From assembly GCA_964242425.1 (NCBI GenBank), contig CAXTCK010000079.1, positions 1 through 14,789 of the forward strand: a DNA stretch of 14,789 nt. The letters are read 5' to 3'. A model generated the notes under the pieces. That model was given only the letters and a program-made list of their open reading frames with translations. It was not told where the DNA came from and searched no databases. The position numbers were made by a program, and so were the translations under genes. The DNA is from Lichenicola sp964242425. Its GTDB lineage: Bacteria; Pseudomonadota; Alphaproteobacteria; Acetobacterales; Acetobacteraceae. Below, piece by piece: positions 14,420 to 14,789 of this stretch. Position 1 is the stretch's first letter, and every line of letters begins with the position of its first letter.

Positions 14420-14789
14420 ATGACCAAGGCAACCAGAGCGTCGCGGCGAAGCGGCCTGCTGTTCTCCACCCTGGCCGCGGGCCTCGCCTGCGGGCTTCCC
14501 GGCGCCGTCCGGGCCGCGGATGCCCAGTCTTCGAATGCCCAGTCTTCGAATGCCCAGTCTTCGAACGCCCAATGCTTCACCCCGGCCGCGAACAACACCG
14601 CCGGCACCGTGAGCATGCCGGCGAAGAAAGGCCCGTATCGGATCGCCTTCGCCAACGGATTCATCGGCAACGCGTGGCGGGGGCAGATGCTGCAGACCCT
14701 GAAGGCCTACGCGGCGCAGCCGGAGGTGGCGGCGCAGATCAAGGAGCTGCGCATCGTCAGCGTCGGCACCGACGTGTCGGCGCAGATCG
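14420..14789 (+). CDS. Second periplasmic sugar-binding protein of an ABC transporter (5' part, cut by window end)
   Basis: The first 123 codons are visible and the gene runs off the window. A signal peptide covers about residues 1-32 (basic start, hydrophobic SGLLFSTLAAGLACGL, cleavage after VRA). A low-complexity linker AQSSN x3 (35-49) follows. From residue 70, KKGPYRIAFANGFIGNAWRG resembles the first strand and helix of ribose-type substrate-binding proteins, and RIVSVGTDVSAQI looks like the second strand and helix. AAGGAAA lies upstream of the ATG. The gene follows the GntR regulator by 120 bases. It differs clearly from the binding protein at 10002-11015, so a second importer may continue to the right. 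It could be an orphan binding protein, but its 3' part and any transporter genes are out of view. Confidence 0.82.
   Translation, partial: MTKATRASRRSGLLFSTLAAGLACGLPGAVRAADAQSSNAQSSNAQSSNAQCFTPAANNTAGTVSMPAKKGPYRIAFANGFIGNAWRGQMLQTLKAYAAQPEVAAQIKELRIVSVGTDVSAQI
14522..14571 (+). repeat. 15-bp tandem repeat, three copies plus a partial
   Basis: The unit GCCCAGTCTTCGAAT begins at 14522 and 14537, with a third copy at 14552 that differs only in its last base (C for T). GCCCA (14567-14571) starts a fourth. The unit is a multiple of three and encodes AQSSN, so copy-number change would keep the reading frame. It sits right after the predicted signal-peptide cleavage site of the second binding protein, where a flexible linker would be tolerated. 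Confidence 0.9.

Noticed and set aside
14522..14571. Short repeats as a CRISPR array
   Set aside because: The units are directly adjacent without spacers and lie in frame inside a coding sequence.

Overview
The window reads as chromosomal DNA of a GC-rich alphaproteobacterium. The order 23S rRNA, 5S rRNA, initiator tRNA-Met is the usual end of an alphaproteobacterial rRNA operon. The mix of a cyo-type quinol oxidase with sugar and aldonate oxidation genes would suit Rhodospirillales/Acetobacteraceae, but that placement is inference.

Layout. Positions 1-602 hold the 3' end of an rRNA operon: the 23S tail, a 5S gene bracketed by a long processing stem, and tRNA-fMet with encoded CCA. After a gene-free stretch of about 290 bases comes a tight four-gene operon, cyoABCD (897-4931), encoding a bo3-type ubiquinol oxidase. 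The genes overlap by 1 to 4 bases. CyoB keeps all haem, CuB, proton-channel and quinol-site residues, and CyoA lacks the CuA ligands. No cyoE (haem O synthase) or SURF1 gene follows. A TetR-family repressor gene (4981-5652, minus) and a short-chain dehydrogenase gene (5703-6536, plus) diverge from a 50-bp gap that holds a perfect 18-bp AT-rich palindrome, the likely shared operator.

From 6639 to the end lies a sugar or sugar-acid uptake and oxidation locus. Reading leftward from 13315 (minus strand) are a DenD-like NAD-dependent dehydrogenase, an SMP-30/gluconolactonase-family lactonase, a ribose-type (CUT2) ABC importer in the order binding protein, ATPase, permease, and a classical SDR dehydrogenase. 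Pointing the other way are a FadR/GntR (FCD) regulator and the start of a second periplasmic sugar-binding protein, cut by the window end. The proposed logic is import of a small sugar, oxidation by the SDR to an aldonolactone, hydrolysis by the lactonase, and oxidation of the aldonate by the DenD-like enzyme. The substrate is unknown; a tetronate is suggested only by the DenD resemblance.

The most useful non-coding observation is a near-identical 21-base element found twice: upstream of the ABC operon (11144-11164), and between the DenD-like gene and the GntR gene (13352-13372). It is a good candidate for the operator that ties this locus together. Other points of note are a 15-bp in-frame tandem repeat just after the signal peptide of the second binding protein, an initiator tRNA whose anticodon stem departs from the classic three G-C pairs, and G-poor, C/A-rich spacers around 5S.
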